Source of the DNA: Salvia splendens
Lineage: Eukaryota > Streptophyta > Magnoliopsida > Lamiales > Lamiaceae
Direction of reading: 5' to 3'
Length of the DNA stretch: 64,000 bases
Assembly (NCBI RefSeq): GCF_004379255.2
Contig: NC_056033.1
Coordinates: 20,638,209-20,702,208 of the forward strand
Under the pieces are notes generated by a model that ran no database searches, was not told the origin of the DNA, and saw nothing but the letters and a program-made list of their open reading frames with translations. Of this stretch, positions 21,649-35,176 are shown piece by piece; the stretch's first letter is position 1, and every line of letters starts with the position of its first letter. The position numbers were made by a program, and so were the translations under genes.

Positions 21649-23054
21649 TTGTTTAAATGTATATACTTGAGTTTACGTCATATTCACTTAGTAGAAAGGT
21701 AGAAAGGTTTGCTTTGATGAGTTTATCAGTGTTTGTTGAAGCTTTAAAAATAGTTTAAAAAAATAAAAAAGAGGTAAAAAGAGCCAAGCATTAATGGGTG
21801 TCCTGCTTCAAACGAATCTGACTATCCAAATGGGGTCCAACCTATTATTTTGAGATACCATTGGTCTTCATCATCGAAAGAGCTTCGCGTGGGTACCTCA
21901 CACGCCCCAATCGGAGTTCGGATGAGAGAGATACGGCCGATCTACGAAAGCTGCGAGGACTGCCGGGAGCTACCCGGCCGGGTGAAATTTATGTGCAATA
22001 ATTCCACCCGGACGGGTGGACAATTTTGTTCATAAAGAGTCCAGAGACTTCTACCCGACCGGGTGAATTTTATGTGCAATAATTCCACTCGACCGGGTCC
22101 GTCTGACTGACGTTTTTTAGCCCAGACGCGATTTTTCTGAAGGGAAACATAAGAGAGAGAAGTAGGGCAACGAAAAAGCATTCTCTACCAGCCGCAAAAC
22201 ACACGTTCCTTCTCTCTGAAGAACTCTTGGAAGAAGATTGAAGATTCAAGCTTCGATTCCTCTGCCAATTGTAATTCGTATCATGGTTTCTCTTATTTTT
22301 CTTAGTTTTTGTCTGATTTCCGCCATGAACATGAGTAACTAAACCCTTTATGTGGAATTCTTGGTGAAGATGCATTGATTCATAGTTTAATCCAATTAAG
22401 TTCGTTTTTATCTTGCTCTTGTAATTGTTTGAATTATTCTTGTGCTTTTTCCTATCAATTGCTTGATCACCAATTGGGAGTGTTAGGATTTCTTAGAGTA
22501 ATCGGGAGATGAATTAATTAATCTTGAAAGAAGAATAATTCACACCTTAATTCAATAAAACTCGGGAGAGTTGAGATTATGAGTGGGATCTTTAATCTAA
22601 TCAAACCTTTGGGAGTTAGGTCTAAGATTTAGAAGGGGACTTCACTTATTACACCTAATCTACAGATTTCTCACCTCGGGAGGGGGTTTAATCCACCTTT
22701 GTGATTGATTCAACAATTCTAGAGACTCTAAATGGTAAATTGGTTTTAATTGGGTTAGGCTATGAGTTGTGCATCGGATCCTTGAATTCTACATATTTCT
22801 CCATCATCTTACACAACTTGCTTCCTTGCTTTCTTGTTTAAGTGTTCTATTTTAATCTTTGCATTTACATGTTTTCATTAGTTGTTAGTTTCAAAACCAA
22901 AATTCCTGATTGTCTGGATAGTAGTTGAAGTTTGTTCGTGGTACTTAGGTTTACACTTAATTGTCTCTGTGGGATACGATATACTCTTGCTTGCTATTTG
23001 CTACGATAACCCGTACACTTGCGGGTAATATTAGGGTAAAATAAAGTTGAGTCA
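21649..23054 (+). mobile_element. Plus-strand Gypsy-type LTR with CCCG-CGGG palindromes
   Basis: At least 1.2 kb of LTR ends at about 23,054 (…AAGTTGAGTCA) and is followed directly by Athila-like LTR sequence. The upstream part carries ACCCGGCCGGGT (about 21,972-21,983), CCACCCGGACGGGTGG (22,004-22,019), ACCCGACCGGGT (22,053-22,064) and a decayed copy near 22,088. The two middle blocks are followed or preceded by ATTTTATGTGCAATAATTCC. The last third (22,480-22,720) has the 'gggagtt / tcgggagagttgag' style of Tat/Athila-type U5 regions. The start is not seen; the first ~130 bp after the gap may be host sequence. Confidence 0.6.
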
Positions 23055-23630
23055 ACAACCAATTGTGAAAATCATCCAAATCAGTAAAATCCAACATCAA
23101 TGCATCAAGACCGAAGTTAAACAGAAAACATAAACTTCCATAGCCACTGAAATAAGGTTCAAACAGAAATATCAGTCGCCGAGCTTCCGGCAAGGAAGTT
23201 CATGGTGAGGCAAAATAACAGAAGCAAAAACGATTGTTACACCACAGAAACTATCCTAAACCGCCTAGTTTCCCATAATTACCCCATTGATGCCAAGTGC
23301 GTGTGTGAAGTGAGCTAACTAAAGTAAAACTAAGGAGTATGTGGAGCTGGTGTCGAATGATGATCCTCTTCAAGATAGTTTCCCCTTTTATAGTTGAGCT
23401 CAGATCCCTAGGGCTTCTTTCTTCATGATTCGTCACTTTTGCCCTCTGAAATAGGATCTTTTAGAACTGCTCCTTGCTTCACTTTTGCTCCTTTCTCTCT
23501 GCCCCGGGTAATTTCTGTGCATTAACTAGGTCTGACAGATTTTTCACGCACCTGAACTTACAAACACTTATTAGTTCACTGAATTTACAGAATTTAACCC
23601 CATAACCAATGCATGAAATGAGCCTTATCA
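23055..23630 (-). repeat. 3' LTR (partial) of the Athila-like element, right copy
   Basis: It is the counterpart of 332-908, ending at AGCCTTATCA. The missing remainder would lie left of the inserted plus-strand LTR, beyond the contig start at 21,649. Confidence 0.8.
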
Positions 23631-25387
23631 AACTGCTCACACCTAAACCATACTTGTCCTCAAGAATGAAAGATAAAATAAAAGAAATAAGGCAAATTTC
23701 ACTACATGGTTATTACTTGACCGACTCTATAGAAAAGGAAAGACTCAAACTCTTAGACCTCGACACAAAGAAAGACAAGAACAACACATAGACGCACAAT
23801 TAAGAAAGCAAACAAAACAAAGAAACAAAAACAAAAACATATGTATAAACTGGTTCAAGTTTTAGCAGCCGTCCCCACAAGCTTAATGTCAATCCTATCT
23901 TCTACAGTCTCAGATTCCTCCCCCTCTCTTCTTCTATCTAGTTAGTTTGTCAGTTCGTCCAAATAGCCTCTATTTTCACCAATTGTTGGATTCACTCGGT
24001 CACTCATTCCTCACCAGAAACGATAGGACCATTCACTCATTCATTTTTTTACCATACCACTGATGCCTTGAGTTTACTGACACAGGGAAGTTCCTTAAGG
24101 TCTTTCAAGGGTTTGTAACGGGGCCAGGGAATTGTAGTATATAGGTGAGGATCCTAGGGGGTCTAAGTTCAGATAAGTGCAAGTAAAATTATGTGAAGGA
24201 CATGTTAACTTAAGGAAAAGGGATGAAACAACCTCCCTTTACAATCTTTCTTCAAAGAACTAAATTAGAGTTGTTCCTTGACCAAGGTGGCCTTATTACC
24301 CCTTTCTACCGGGTCAGGTTATATATCTTCCTGCCTTGATTCCCTAATATTTCCCCGGGTCTGGTGAAAAAAATTTTCTGCCTTTTTTTTATACTCTCTC
24401 TTTTTTCCTGGGTCAGGTTACAACTTTCTCCTACCCTCTACTTTTCTTTTGCTTTTTTTCTTTTCTATTTTCTTGGATCGGGTTACAACATTTCGTGCCT
24501 TTTTTATTTTCTCTTTACTTCCACATCCATGTTACCAACCTATTTCCTACCCCAATTGGTTAGTTGCCCCCACTCCGCCCCCTTGTTCACATAATATGAA
24601 GGCTAAGGGTGCCAAGGAAATGACAAAAATTTTATAAGCTCAACATTGGCCAACTATGGGGTGCCTTACAATGTGGCAGGTCTAGCGGATTCAAATGAAT
24701 TAAGCTCAACCGGTTATCCTATTGCCTTTAGTTCTTAGGTAGCCCCTCTTTTCTGTTTAGAAGAAAGTGTTATACTCTTAGGCTTTTAACTCACAATATA
24801 CAGGGCTTCACAACTAGATCAAATTAAGGAAAGAGGTCTCAAAAATTGACATGCATCCTCTCTTCAATTACTCTCACTAAGGGAATCTTGCTTTCTATTT
24901 CGCCAGTTTATACTTAACACAAACATCCTAAAAAAATTGACACTAAACTGACTCGATACCAACAAAAACATTGCTGCACTAACTGTTCTCCCCTCCCACT
25001 TCACTCAAGCTTGTCCCCAAGCAATCCTCATGAAGTGGAAAACAAGGCAGTTGCTGTACACATGCAAACATAACCTTCTCACACTTAGGCCAAGAAGTGG
25101 GCTAAGTGAGAGAAGATAAACATAGAAAATAACAGAAACCAACATATACCAACATACGCTATATCAACAAACTTCTCACACTTAGACCGAGAATCGGGCT
25201 AAGTGATAGAGATCACACAAAACACATATATACAGACACAACGAAGCATGCTCAAAACAGAGAAGAACATGCATCACAGACACTTAACAAAAGAAAATAA
25301 AAACAAAAACTAAATTGTAAAATTACTTGGTCAGTTGGGGGGATTTAATTCTGTTTCTGGCTCCCATGGGAGCCAGATTTCTAGGGC
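23631..25387 (-). other. 3' UTR of the Athila-like element, right copy
   Basis: No gene. It carries the polypurine motif next to the LTR, the degenerate CCGGGTCAGGTTA repeats (about 24,309-24,500) and the two hairpins at 25,075-25,115 and 25,172-25,211. Confidence 0.6.
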
Positions 25388-28195
25388 ACGTCCTTTGGGC
25401 TGTTGGTCTTCACTTTCGTAGGAAACGATGGTGTTGGTTCCTCTGCAGCCTTCACTGCTGGCTTTGGTATGGTTTCTTTACTGACACGGTTGTTGTAGGC
25501 TTGGTGGTCATCTCCTTCCTCTTCTTAGACAGGGTAGTGGCAAGATTAGTTGGCGCTTGCTGACTGGAGGGTTTCCCAGGGGTCTGATCTCTCCACTGGA
25601 CACGGGAGGAATAATTTTGCTGGGCGTGGGAACTCATTTGCTCGACTGAGGTCACCATCTGCATCATCAAGGTAAGGGCCTCAGTCATCTTCTCTGTGTG
25701 TGCCTCCAACGATACCTTCAGTCCCAGTACGGCTGAGCTTATCATGCCCATCCCGCCCCTGATTTCTCCGATCTCGCTCCTAACATTCCCCATCTCCTTT
25801 CGCCAGCTCTCTCTTCGGCAATTGGCACTACTTCTTCTTCTACTTTTACAACTGCCTCGTCCTTCCCCACTTCATAAAATGCGACCTCTCCATCCTTCAT
25901 GATCAAAAGCCTTTTTTGAAGAAATAATCAATGTTGAACATCTCTGGAGGATCACACATTGCAAGGGTATGCACCGATTTCGCTATCTTCATGATTACGT
26001 TCCTCTGAAGGTAAGCGCCAAGGAGATGACAGGTGTAGAGATGGCAGGAAGTATGGGAAGTCATCAAGTGGCAAGTCTGGGCTAACCAGTACCCCAGATG
26101 GACCTTTACTCCTTTCAGCATGCACCTGGCAAAGTATAGCTCGCCTGACCCATGAGATTATATCTGATGAAGACCTGGGCAAAGCGGAGGAGATGGTCAA
26201 TAATGTGGACTCCCTTTGAGACGCTCGTCTTGAAGGTACCACCCCGCTTGTGGGTGATGATGATCCCAAGCCTTCTAAGTGTCGAAGCCTGGGGTCTTCT
26301 TCAGGGGCCCAATTACCCTCTCATTCCATATGACTTCCTCATCTTCCTCCAATGTGAACAATCCCATCTTCAAGGACCACTCCCTAATGCTCATTGTTAT
26401 CTCCTCGTTGAATAGGAGAAAGCTGATTGAATCGGCGTCAGGGTCCATGGTGGACTTGAACTTGTACGAGGTAAAGAACTCCTTGGCCAAGGCGATCGGC
26501 ACCTCCGTCTCGCTATGACCCAACAACCATTCAAAGCCAATGGCGCTGATATAAGAGATGAACTCTTCCTCCGACTCAATCTCCTGCAGTGATTGTGGGT
26601 GGTAGCGTTTCCCCGACTTTACAAGTTTTCCTTCCGTCCCTCGCTCCTTATATGTCAGCGTTTTCTTGGGATCGTCAAATGGGCCATGGCCTCTAGCAGC
26701 TTCTTTGTTACCAGTACTTCCATCATCTCGTAGATGGGCTCCTCAGGCGGGTTAGCTCCCGCTTCCTCCTCTTCTTTACTATCCTCCCCATGCTTTTCCA
26801 ATGCCTTAGCAAATGGTACTCGGACGGGCTCTACGTTGGGCTCTTTCATAACCAGGGTCGCGGAAGCTTGCCCATGCTTCTTTTTCAAAGACTTGGCCTC
26901 CTATTTCCCTTTACGCTTACGCTCAGCGGCAAAGCGTCTCTCAACGACCTCAGCGGAGTCCTCCTCCTTCTCTGGAGTCTCCTGGGTCTAGGGGCGTCTT
27001 ATGCGCATCCCTTATTTCTTCCTCGCCCTTCGAGGTACCGAACTGTAACTTCTTCGCCCTAGTAGCAGTTACCAAACCATCCATTTGCTTGCTCTGACGG
27101 GTGTTTCTACTCGTCATCGTCTCGTCGACCGGCGTTTCCTCATCCTCCGACCCATCCTCTAAATCGACAATTTCTTTCAACCCTTCGCTTTCGGGTCTTC
27201 CACATTCAAGTCAACAGGCTCCCTTGTTTCAATATTCTCACCATCGTTCTCACCGACGATGTCTCCCTCCACATCAACAGGGATTTCTCCCTTAACAACC
27301 TCCTCATCACCGTGTCTAGTCTCAATGTTACATTCCTCACTACCAGCAACAACTCCTCCATCAACTTCCTCTCTCTCGCTACCCTCCCCAGTACCTTCAA
27401 CATCTTCCCTCTCATTACCCTCTGGCTCTTCACCCTCTACTCGCCATCACACTATCCTCGCTCATCACCCTCTCCCTCTGACACTCTCCTTTTGTTCTCC
27501 CCTCCCTCACTACCCTGACTTCCCTCCTCATTTTCCTCCTTATCATCCCGTTCTGCCTCCTCTACTTGTTCCTCGTGGAGGCACTCTGTCGCCTCTGCAT
27601 GTGGCAGAATAGGGGCAGGGGTAGATGTCGTGGTTTGGATTCCGGCTAGGACTGCTGAGAAATGGGATTCTGTAACAGGGGCTAGGGTTTCTGGTAATTT
27701 TTGGGGGTATACTTTATGAGAGGTTAGGGCTTGGGCTGTGGGTTTCTTGAAATGTCGACGGTCTGGGTGGAATATCAAGCGGGGTCAGGGCGGCTTCTTC
27801 CTCTTTACATACCTCCGCTAAGCGAGCATAGAATGCACTTGCCTTTGCTCCACGACCGTATTTCTGCAAAAGCTCCTTCATGATTTGCTCCGGATCGGGC
27901 TCATCAGTCAGCTCGGTGGTGGCGACGATGGTTGTAGTAGGCGGAGTAGTGGAAATCGTCGGTGGCGTGGCAGAGGTTGTGGTTGCCACCGCGTTGGCTC
28001 TGGCCGTACTGCAATCGGGTTGAGAGTCACGTTCTGGGATGAAGAGTCGCCACTGAGTCTGATTGAGGGACAACGGGTTGGCTTCTCCTCCGCCGGCGGA
28101 TTCGTCAAGGATTTTGACGAAGACTCACCGGTCTTTGCCTTGTTGAGTTGGGGATTTCTTCCTCGGCTGGTGTTTTTGGGTGACTGGTTCTCCAT
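25388..28195 (-). pseudogene. Env-position ORF of the Athila-like element (right copy)
   Basis: Counterpart of 2,666-5,475, beginning MENQSPKNTSRG at 28,195. It is more broken than the left copy. Extra small indels occur, for example near 26,260 (GATGATGATC for GATGAGCTC), 26,680, 26,990-27,005 (inserted bases around GCGTCTTATGCGC), 27,990 and 28,090, so the open segments are shorter. The protein parts still seen are the Pro/Thr-rich region, the acidic middle and the IGFEWLLGHSE part. Confidence 0.6.
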
Positions 28196-28301
28196 GATCT
28201 CATGGTCGGAATTCCGTGGTGGTTGGTGGCGGTTCCATCGAAAGCTTTCACAAAGAGAAAAAAGGTGTGAGGGAGAAGTTTAATAAGTTGGGGGAAGTTG
28301 T

Positions 28302-29949
28302 TAAGGACCTTCAATCCCAATTTGGCCACCAACCGGTAACACACCACATTAGTACAACTCCTTCCATCTATGATGACCAAGCACGTCTTTGGATTTCACA
28401 CTTACACTTCATATGAAAGATGTTGCACATTTGCTCCTTTATGTTCCTCAAGGTTGGGTTGTACATTGAGCATTCGGAGTACAAACCATAGCCCTCAAGG
28501 GTGTATCTTCATCCTTGCCACTAGAGAAAGCTATGTCGGTGTCCTGGCTCACTTCTTTAGTACCCACAACTTTTCCCTCTTCTTCATCTTCCTCACTATA
28601 CACGCTAGATACCATCTTGCCCGATAACCATTACCCGTTGGTTTGGGCACTCACGTGCATAATGGTCATACCCCTTGCCACTTGAAACATTGACCTTCTT
28701 GTCTTCCATAGGGTTATAGCTTTAATAGGTTGAGGGCCCGGTAAAGCCTTCACGGTCGGCCTCCCTTGGGTATTTGGATTAGCCGTGTTTTCCACCTTCT
28801 TGCCGGAGGCCGCTCCACTTGCTAGGCCCCGTCCCTCCACCGGTTTGGCTAGACGCCCATTTAGTCCAGCTAGAAACCAACTCTTTACTTTGCCTCTCAA
28901 AAGTGTCGGCAAACCCAATCACCCTCATCCAAGGTAATTCCCCTCAATGCTTCCACTTGCACCTTGTGCTTCAAGTTGATGTTAAGGCCATGGATAAATC
29001 GATCTTGAGTCGCCTCTTCTCTCTCGCTCCTCCACTCCTGCCTTGCTCTATCAATGATAGGAGTTCATAGTAGTACTCCATTATGCTCTTCGTCCCTTGC
29101 TTCAAATCTTAAAGCTCCCCTCGAAGCCGGAGGAAATAGGACTTTGGCACAAAGGTAGTCCTCATGAGCTCACACACTCCGCCCACGAACCCACTTCTCC
29201 TCCCTTAACCGTCCTTCTCCTCCTCATCGTATCATTCCACATGTATCCGCATTGCCACGAAACTCGGCTATGGCCACCTTCACCTTATCACCTTTCGAAA
29301 AGTTATGGAGTGAGAAAATTTTGCTCATTTGGGACTCCCATTCCAAATAGGCTTCGGGAATCAAACTTGCCGTGGAACTCGGGAAATGTGTGTTTGGTAG
29401 ATTTGGTGGATCATCATACCTCGGGCCCCATCTCCTCCTCCTCATAGTTTCTATTTCTTCTATGCCTACCATCCCACCATGGTGCTCCATGTTTCCATTC
29501 CCTCTTCCACCCATCATGTTCCCAAACCTACCATTCCTATTCCCATTCCGTCCTCCTCCATGTCCTCCACGCCCCCATGATCGTACCAACCATAGGGATC
29601 TTCCTCTCCGTTACTCCCCTCGGAGGCATCGTGATGCGTGGGGTTGCTCCTAGGGGTGTTTGACCTTGATAGTCGCAAGGCCTTCAAAGCGTGAGCTCGT
29701 CGTGGAGAAAATCTTGGTTTTCATGGATGGATACTTGGTTCTCCTTGAGTTCCTTCAAATCCCGAACATAGCATCTTGAGTAACATGCATTGTTGTTTGG
29801 CCTTCTTTTAGAACCCTCAAATCCGCCATAATTTTTGTCATCAAGCTTGTCAACTCATCCCCCGCCAAATTATGACTCGTGCTCGCACCCGGTTCAACTC
29901 CCTCCGGTTGCGAATCCCCCATCGTGGTGGATCTAGTACGAGGTGGCAT
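28302..29949 (-). pseudogene. Gypsy gag-protease fragment (right copy)
   Basis: It starts MPPRTRSTT at 29,949. The capsid motif YLEWESQM and the Gly/Asn/Arg tract are readable, but about a dozen 1-4 bp indels absent from the left copy (for example near 28,388, 28,440, 28,484, 28,607, 28,810, 28,922, 29,023) scramble the frame. The zinc-knuckle segment is therefore not open here. Confidence 0.7.
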
Positions 29950-31247
29950 TCAAAATGGTACCTACAATAAGAAAGAAAATTAAACTAGGAACTAGTCCTA
30001 GGGGTTAGTAAAACAAAAAGGGGAGATTTAAAAAGATAACTCACCCCAATGGTAATATCCCAACCCCCCCCCCCCAAGTCACTCACTAATGTCACTCGGT
30101 AGGTTTAGAATATAGTGAGGCTAGTATCACTCACTCTCGATCCAAATTCCCAAATGCAAGTGCAAAGACAAATCAATCAAGGTATACACGTAGGTAATAT
30201 AACCAAGTAAGTATAGTCAATCAAGCATGTGAAAGTAAGGTTCAATGCCTAAGGAAGCTAACAAACAAACTTAGTTGAGCTGAAAATTCATTAACTCTTG
30301 GCTGATCTTTAGGAATTTTTTTGATATGGCTACCCAACCCCAAAATTGATGAAACATGGTAGATAACAAGATTAAAGGGTTTAGAAAGAGGGAAAAATAT
30401 CCCCAATATAGCAGATTTTCGAGAATACCCTCGATTTTACGTTTTCCCCAAATCTGTCAAACTAGGGCACAAAACAGGGCAGCAACTTCACACATTAATT
30501 TGACCTATCAAATGATGGAATTTTGGGTTGAAATTTTGCAGGTAAATAGTTCATATATCAAGGTTTGTACACACCAAACATCAGCTCAATCGAACAACAA
30601 TAGACCAATAACAAACATAGGCTAAAACAAGGAAAACAAAGAATAGGAAATTTCATAGAGGCATATAGTCAAACACTTACTAGGAAACTAGGCTCTACAT
30701 ACCAAATGATATAGATTCTTGTGAGGGGAATCCTTTCATGTGCCCAAGAAATACCCAAAATAGCATTTGACTCCAATTTTTGTAGTTAAGATAAAAGGAT
30801 AGGTTGAGCTAGCCACAAAAACTAGGCTTGAAAGGAGTTTGGTGGAGAGGTAAGAAAAGGAAAGAAAGGGTGTAAAAAGGGAGGAATCTTCTTTGGGGAC
30901 CTATGACCTCCTACAAGAAGATGTGGGCAACCCTAGGCTACTTTTACCCAAAGCAAACACTCCATTGGCTCCACATTCATGACTACACCACCATAAATGC
31001 ATACCTATACTTGATCTAGTCTAATGAACATAAACCAAGCAACCTACATGTAGAAATTTGGATAAAATCTCAAAAGGGAGATGCTCTCAAATGAGTCTTC
31101 AAAATATCATTAATCAAAGTCTGCCAACAAAAGTCTTACAAAATAGTATTTATAGCTAAGGTTGGAATCCCAAGAAAAATGGTTCAAAAAACAAGAATTC
31201 GGCTAAATAGTTAAAACGCCTGGTCAGGCGTTTTAGACATATGAAAT

Positions 31248-31419
31248 CGCCCGATCGGGCGAACTCTCTGGACTCCGCCGCTGCTTTGTCAAACTCCCGG
31301 TCGGGCATTTAGGGATGGTGAGTTCACCCGACCGGGCGAACTCTCTGGAACGTGGACGACACTCAGCGCACAAACGCCCGATCGGGCGTTTTGGAGGGGT
31401 GGATTCACCCGACCGGGCG
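31248..31419. repeat. CG-rich palindrome cluster (right copy)
   Basis: It carries the CGCCCGATCGGGCG and CACCCGACCGGGCG units in the same order and spacing as 8,520-8,691 in the left copy. Confidence 0.75.
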
Positions 31420-31565
31420 TTCCGCCTGCCTCCTCCATTTCCCTCCGGATGAAGTTTGAAATGCCCAACCGTAGCTTTTGTTTCATGGATCTCATGACGG
31501 GCCTTCCGGGCAGCCTAAGGGGAGTCGTTGTCGCGTCCGCCTTGGTCTTGGACCTCCCGTTCGTA

Positions 31566-32050
31566 TCACTGTTACTCTGTGGATGATATGGAGTGGACAA
31601 CCTATGATGTACTCCATTTTCTTCATCAGGGCCTCCATGGTTCGGTTGCAGATATGCGTTCCTTGATCTGAAATAACTGCCTTGGGTACTCCATAACGAC
31701 TGAAAATATTGGCCTTTAGGAACTTCGTGACCTCCTTTGCTTCACAGGTGGCAGTCGCATTCGCCTCTATCCATTTTAATACGTAATCTACTGCCACCAG
31801 TATATAAGAATTTCCACAGGAAGGCAGAAAAGGACCCATGAAGTCCATCCCCCAAACATCAAACACTTCACAGACGATTATTGGGACCTGGGGCATTTCG
31901 TCGCTAGCGGAGATTCCCCATGGTCTGCTGGCATCGACCACAACTCAGGCAATACTCATATGCGTCTCTATTCAGTGTGGGCAAGTAAAAACCGCTGTCC
32001 AGAACCTTCCTAGCTGTTTTTCTTAGGCCAAAATGCCCAACGCATGACAA
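31566..32050 (-). pseudogene. Athila-like integrase, truncated (right copy)
   Basis: It has WGMDFMGPF and [12 protein letters not shown] like the left copy. An extra C (GATTCCCCATGG, near 31,918) breaks the frame between the zinc-binding part and the core; the left copy is open there. The catalytic Glu region is missing in both. Confidence 0.85.
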
Positions 32051-32410
32051 TGGTCCAGCACGTCTCTATGTTCCCATTCTGGAATACACCTTCTGATCAC
32101 TTGGTTTGAACCCATTCTCAAGAAGTAAGGATCATCCCAAAAATAGTACTTGGCTCACTAGGGAGCTCTCACGTAACTAAGAAATTTGCCAGGTCTGCGA
32201 ACCAAGGTTCTGCATTCAGCTTAAACTTCCTTTTTATGATTCTCCTGGACCAGTTATCGCTAGCACTTCCATCCTTCTAATCGGTCTAGAAGAATTTCCC
32301 ACGTAATAAAGATGCTCTTCTGGAAATGCATCTGATATAGCTTCCTCATGTCTCCTTGAAAAATTCTGCTCAGGTGATCGGCTACCTTATTCTCGGTCCC
32401 TTCTTATCCC

Positions 32411-33725
32411 TCACTTTCCAGTCAAATTCTTGTAATAATAACACCCATGGATTAGTCTTGGCTTAGACTTCTTCTTTGCCAACAGGTACTTAATAGATGT
32501 GTGATCAGTGAATACTATCACCCTCGACCCAAGTAAATATGGTCGGAACTTCTCAAAGGAATACACAACAGCTAGCATTTCTTTCTCCGTGCTGTCGTAA
32601 TTCTTCTGGGCATGGTTAAGAGTCTTCGAGGCATAGAAAATTACATAGCTCTTCCCATCAATTCTTTGACCTAGCACTGCTCCGACGGGGTAGTCGCTGG
32701 CATCGCACATCACCTCGAAAGGGTGATTCCAGTTTGGAGCTCTGATTATCGGGGCTGATACAAGCTTATCTTTTAGGACTTGGAAGACCCCTTTACATGC
32801 CTTGTCAAAGACAAAATCGACATCATTCTGCAGGAGGCGGGTAAGTGGTTTTGTGATCTTCGTTAAATCCTTTATGAACCTTCGATAAAAACCTGCATGA
32901 CGTAAGAATCCTCTCACTTCCTTCTGACTTGTAGGATAAGGTAGCTTCGAGATTACATCCACCTTCGCCTTGTGGACTTGGATTTCTCTCTCAGATACAA
33001 CATGGCCCAGGGCGCTTCCCTCTGGACCATAAAATGACACTTCTCGAAATTGAGGACAAGGTTCTTCTCTTGACACCTTCTCAGAACAACATCTAGATGA
33101 CCTAAGCACGACTCAAACGAATCTCCATAGACAGTGAAGTCGTCCATGAAGATTTCTATACACTCTTCTAACAGGTCGGAGAAAATGCTCATCATACACC
33201 TTTGGAAAGTTCCAGGTGCATTGCATAAACCAAAGGGCATCCTCCTATACGCATACATGCCAAAAGGGAAAGTGAATGTTGTCTTGTCTTGATCCTCTAG
33301 GTCGACGTAAATCTGGAAGTAGCCACTGTAAGCGTCAAGAAAACAAAAGTATTGTTTCCTGGCTAACCTCTCCAACATCTGGTAGATGAAAGGCAGGGGA
33401 AAATGTTTTTTCGAGTGGTTATGTTTAACTTCCGGTAGTCGATACACATTCTCCACCCCGTGACTAATCGCGTGGGTACGAGCTCATTCTTTTCATTCTT
33501 CACTTCTTCCAAGCGAATATGGTGCATGCAGAGATCGGGACTGATTCCCACCAGATCTGATAGAGTCCACCTGATAGCTTTCTTATTCTTTCTGAACACT
33601 TCCAGTAATTTACCCTCCTGCTCCTGGGTCAGGTTGCTGTTGACGATCACAGGGCTGGTGGAAGTGTCTTCAACTCCTTTTTCGGTTAACTTGTCTCCTG
33701 GGGCTGGGGTTTTTGTCCACTTCAC
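32411..33725 (-). pseudogene. Athila-like RT and RNase H (right copy)
   Basis: Residue for residue the same open segments as 9,682-10,996, including FMDDFTVYGDS and [18 protein letters not shown] and the same two frameshifts. The near-perfect identity of this pol block to the left copy is notable given the indel-rich neighbouring block. Confidence 0.9.
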
Positions 33726-34008
33726 TTGTGGTTGACTCCTCTAGATCTGATAACTTTTCCACACTGGCCAGATGGGCTAATCCCCTTGACCTGGCACACG
33801 TCGGACACTTACAGAATTCCACAATCGCCTCTGCTACCTCCTCATCTGTCAACTCAAGTGTGTTCATTGCTTTGCACCAACCTGCTACCTCCTTATCAAA
33901 GGAATGGCTCAGTTTGGAATTATCAATATGTTCCTGCATTAATTCAGTCTCAAGATATTCTTGGACCAGGGGGGTTAATGATATCTACAGCATGAAGATT
34001 CTCCACAT

Positions 34009-34685
34009 CTAAAGATTTTTCATGGCCTCATCAATGTTAAATGTGAATTTCTCCCCATGATAATCCTGACAAATGGTTCCATCAAAAACATCATTTATTG
34101 TCTTAGCTGTGCGTAGGAATGGTCTACCTAAAAGCACTCTGCTGGACTCAGCAGACTCATTTTCAATAATCCTAATCACATGGAAATTGGCTGGATACAA
34201 GAAATCATGCACCTTAACTATCGCATTTTCTAACACACCCTCTGGACTAATGCATGACCTATCCGCTAACTGGATCACCACTTTCGTGTCAACCATTCTT
34301 ACACTTACCAACTTTTTGTAGATGGAAAACGGTAAACATTTATCGAAGCTCCTAGGTCACACATAGCATGCTCAATTCTGATGTTCCCAATTGAAATGTG
34401 CAGAGTGAACATACATGGGTTAGTGCGTTTTGATGGCATCCTCCACTTCTGAATCACTGCTGAAACACTTTCTACGATCACTATTTTGCCATTGGGTTTA
34501 GTCTTCCCGGCGATGAATTCTTTGATGAACTTGTTGAACAGAGGTAGCTTCAGAGCCTGTAGGAATGGTAAGTTGATTTCCAGCTTGCCGAAGATTTCCA
34601 TGAAGTCTACTGGATCATCTTTCTTTTTTCTTACTTCATCTTTCTCCACTTCAATTCCTGGATCTAGGAAAAATGGGTCAGCCAT
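34009..34685 (-). pseudogene. Athila-like protease region (right copy)
   Basis: Carries CDLGASINVY and VLLGRPFLRTAKTI exactly as in 11,279-11,955, with the same internal frameshift. Confidence 0.85.
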
Positions 34686-35176
34686 TCGGGGTACTGGTTT
34701 TCTTAAATCACCGCTCTGGATATCACCATCTGCTCTGGCTTCCCTTGTTTCCGTTTCTTTTGTCCCAGTGTCTTCCTTCTGACGGAGCAGATAATCTCCT
34801 TCTTTTTCACCTCAGTAGGTGTCCCTTCATCCATCCTTATTGTAGGACCCTTGTACTCTCGTTCGGACCTAAGGGTGATTTGACTGATGTTAGCCCTATC
34901 TGGTGGCTTAACTGTGGCAGAGATTCTTCCTTCATTCCCACGCATTTTACTCAGGGAGGTGGCGATCTAGGATAATTGTTTCGCCAGCATGTCCATGGCT
35001 GCCTTGTGTTCCACCTGAGCGTCTTGAAGCTTATGTACCACATCATTGTTGGACTGCATATTATTCTGAAGGTGTTGCTGCGAACTGACCAAATCATTTA
35101 CCATCTCATCGAGGCTCTTCGGTTGTCTGGAGCTCGACTGACTGGCACTCGGTCCTTGATGGTGGCTAGGTCCGTG

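Larger units (their letters stand above)
28300..31566 (-). mobile_element. Permuted Gypsy fragment inside the Athila-like integrase (right copy)
   Basis: Same order as 5,577-8,838: pol C-terminal remnant, CG-rich LTR segment, leader, gag-protease. Both breakpoints coincide with those of the left copy, so the rearrangement predates the divergence of the copies. Confidence 0.6.
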
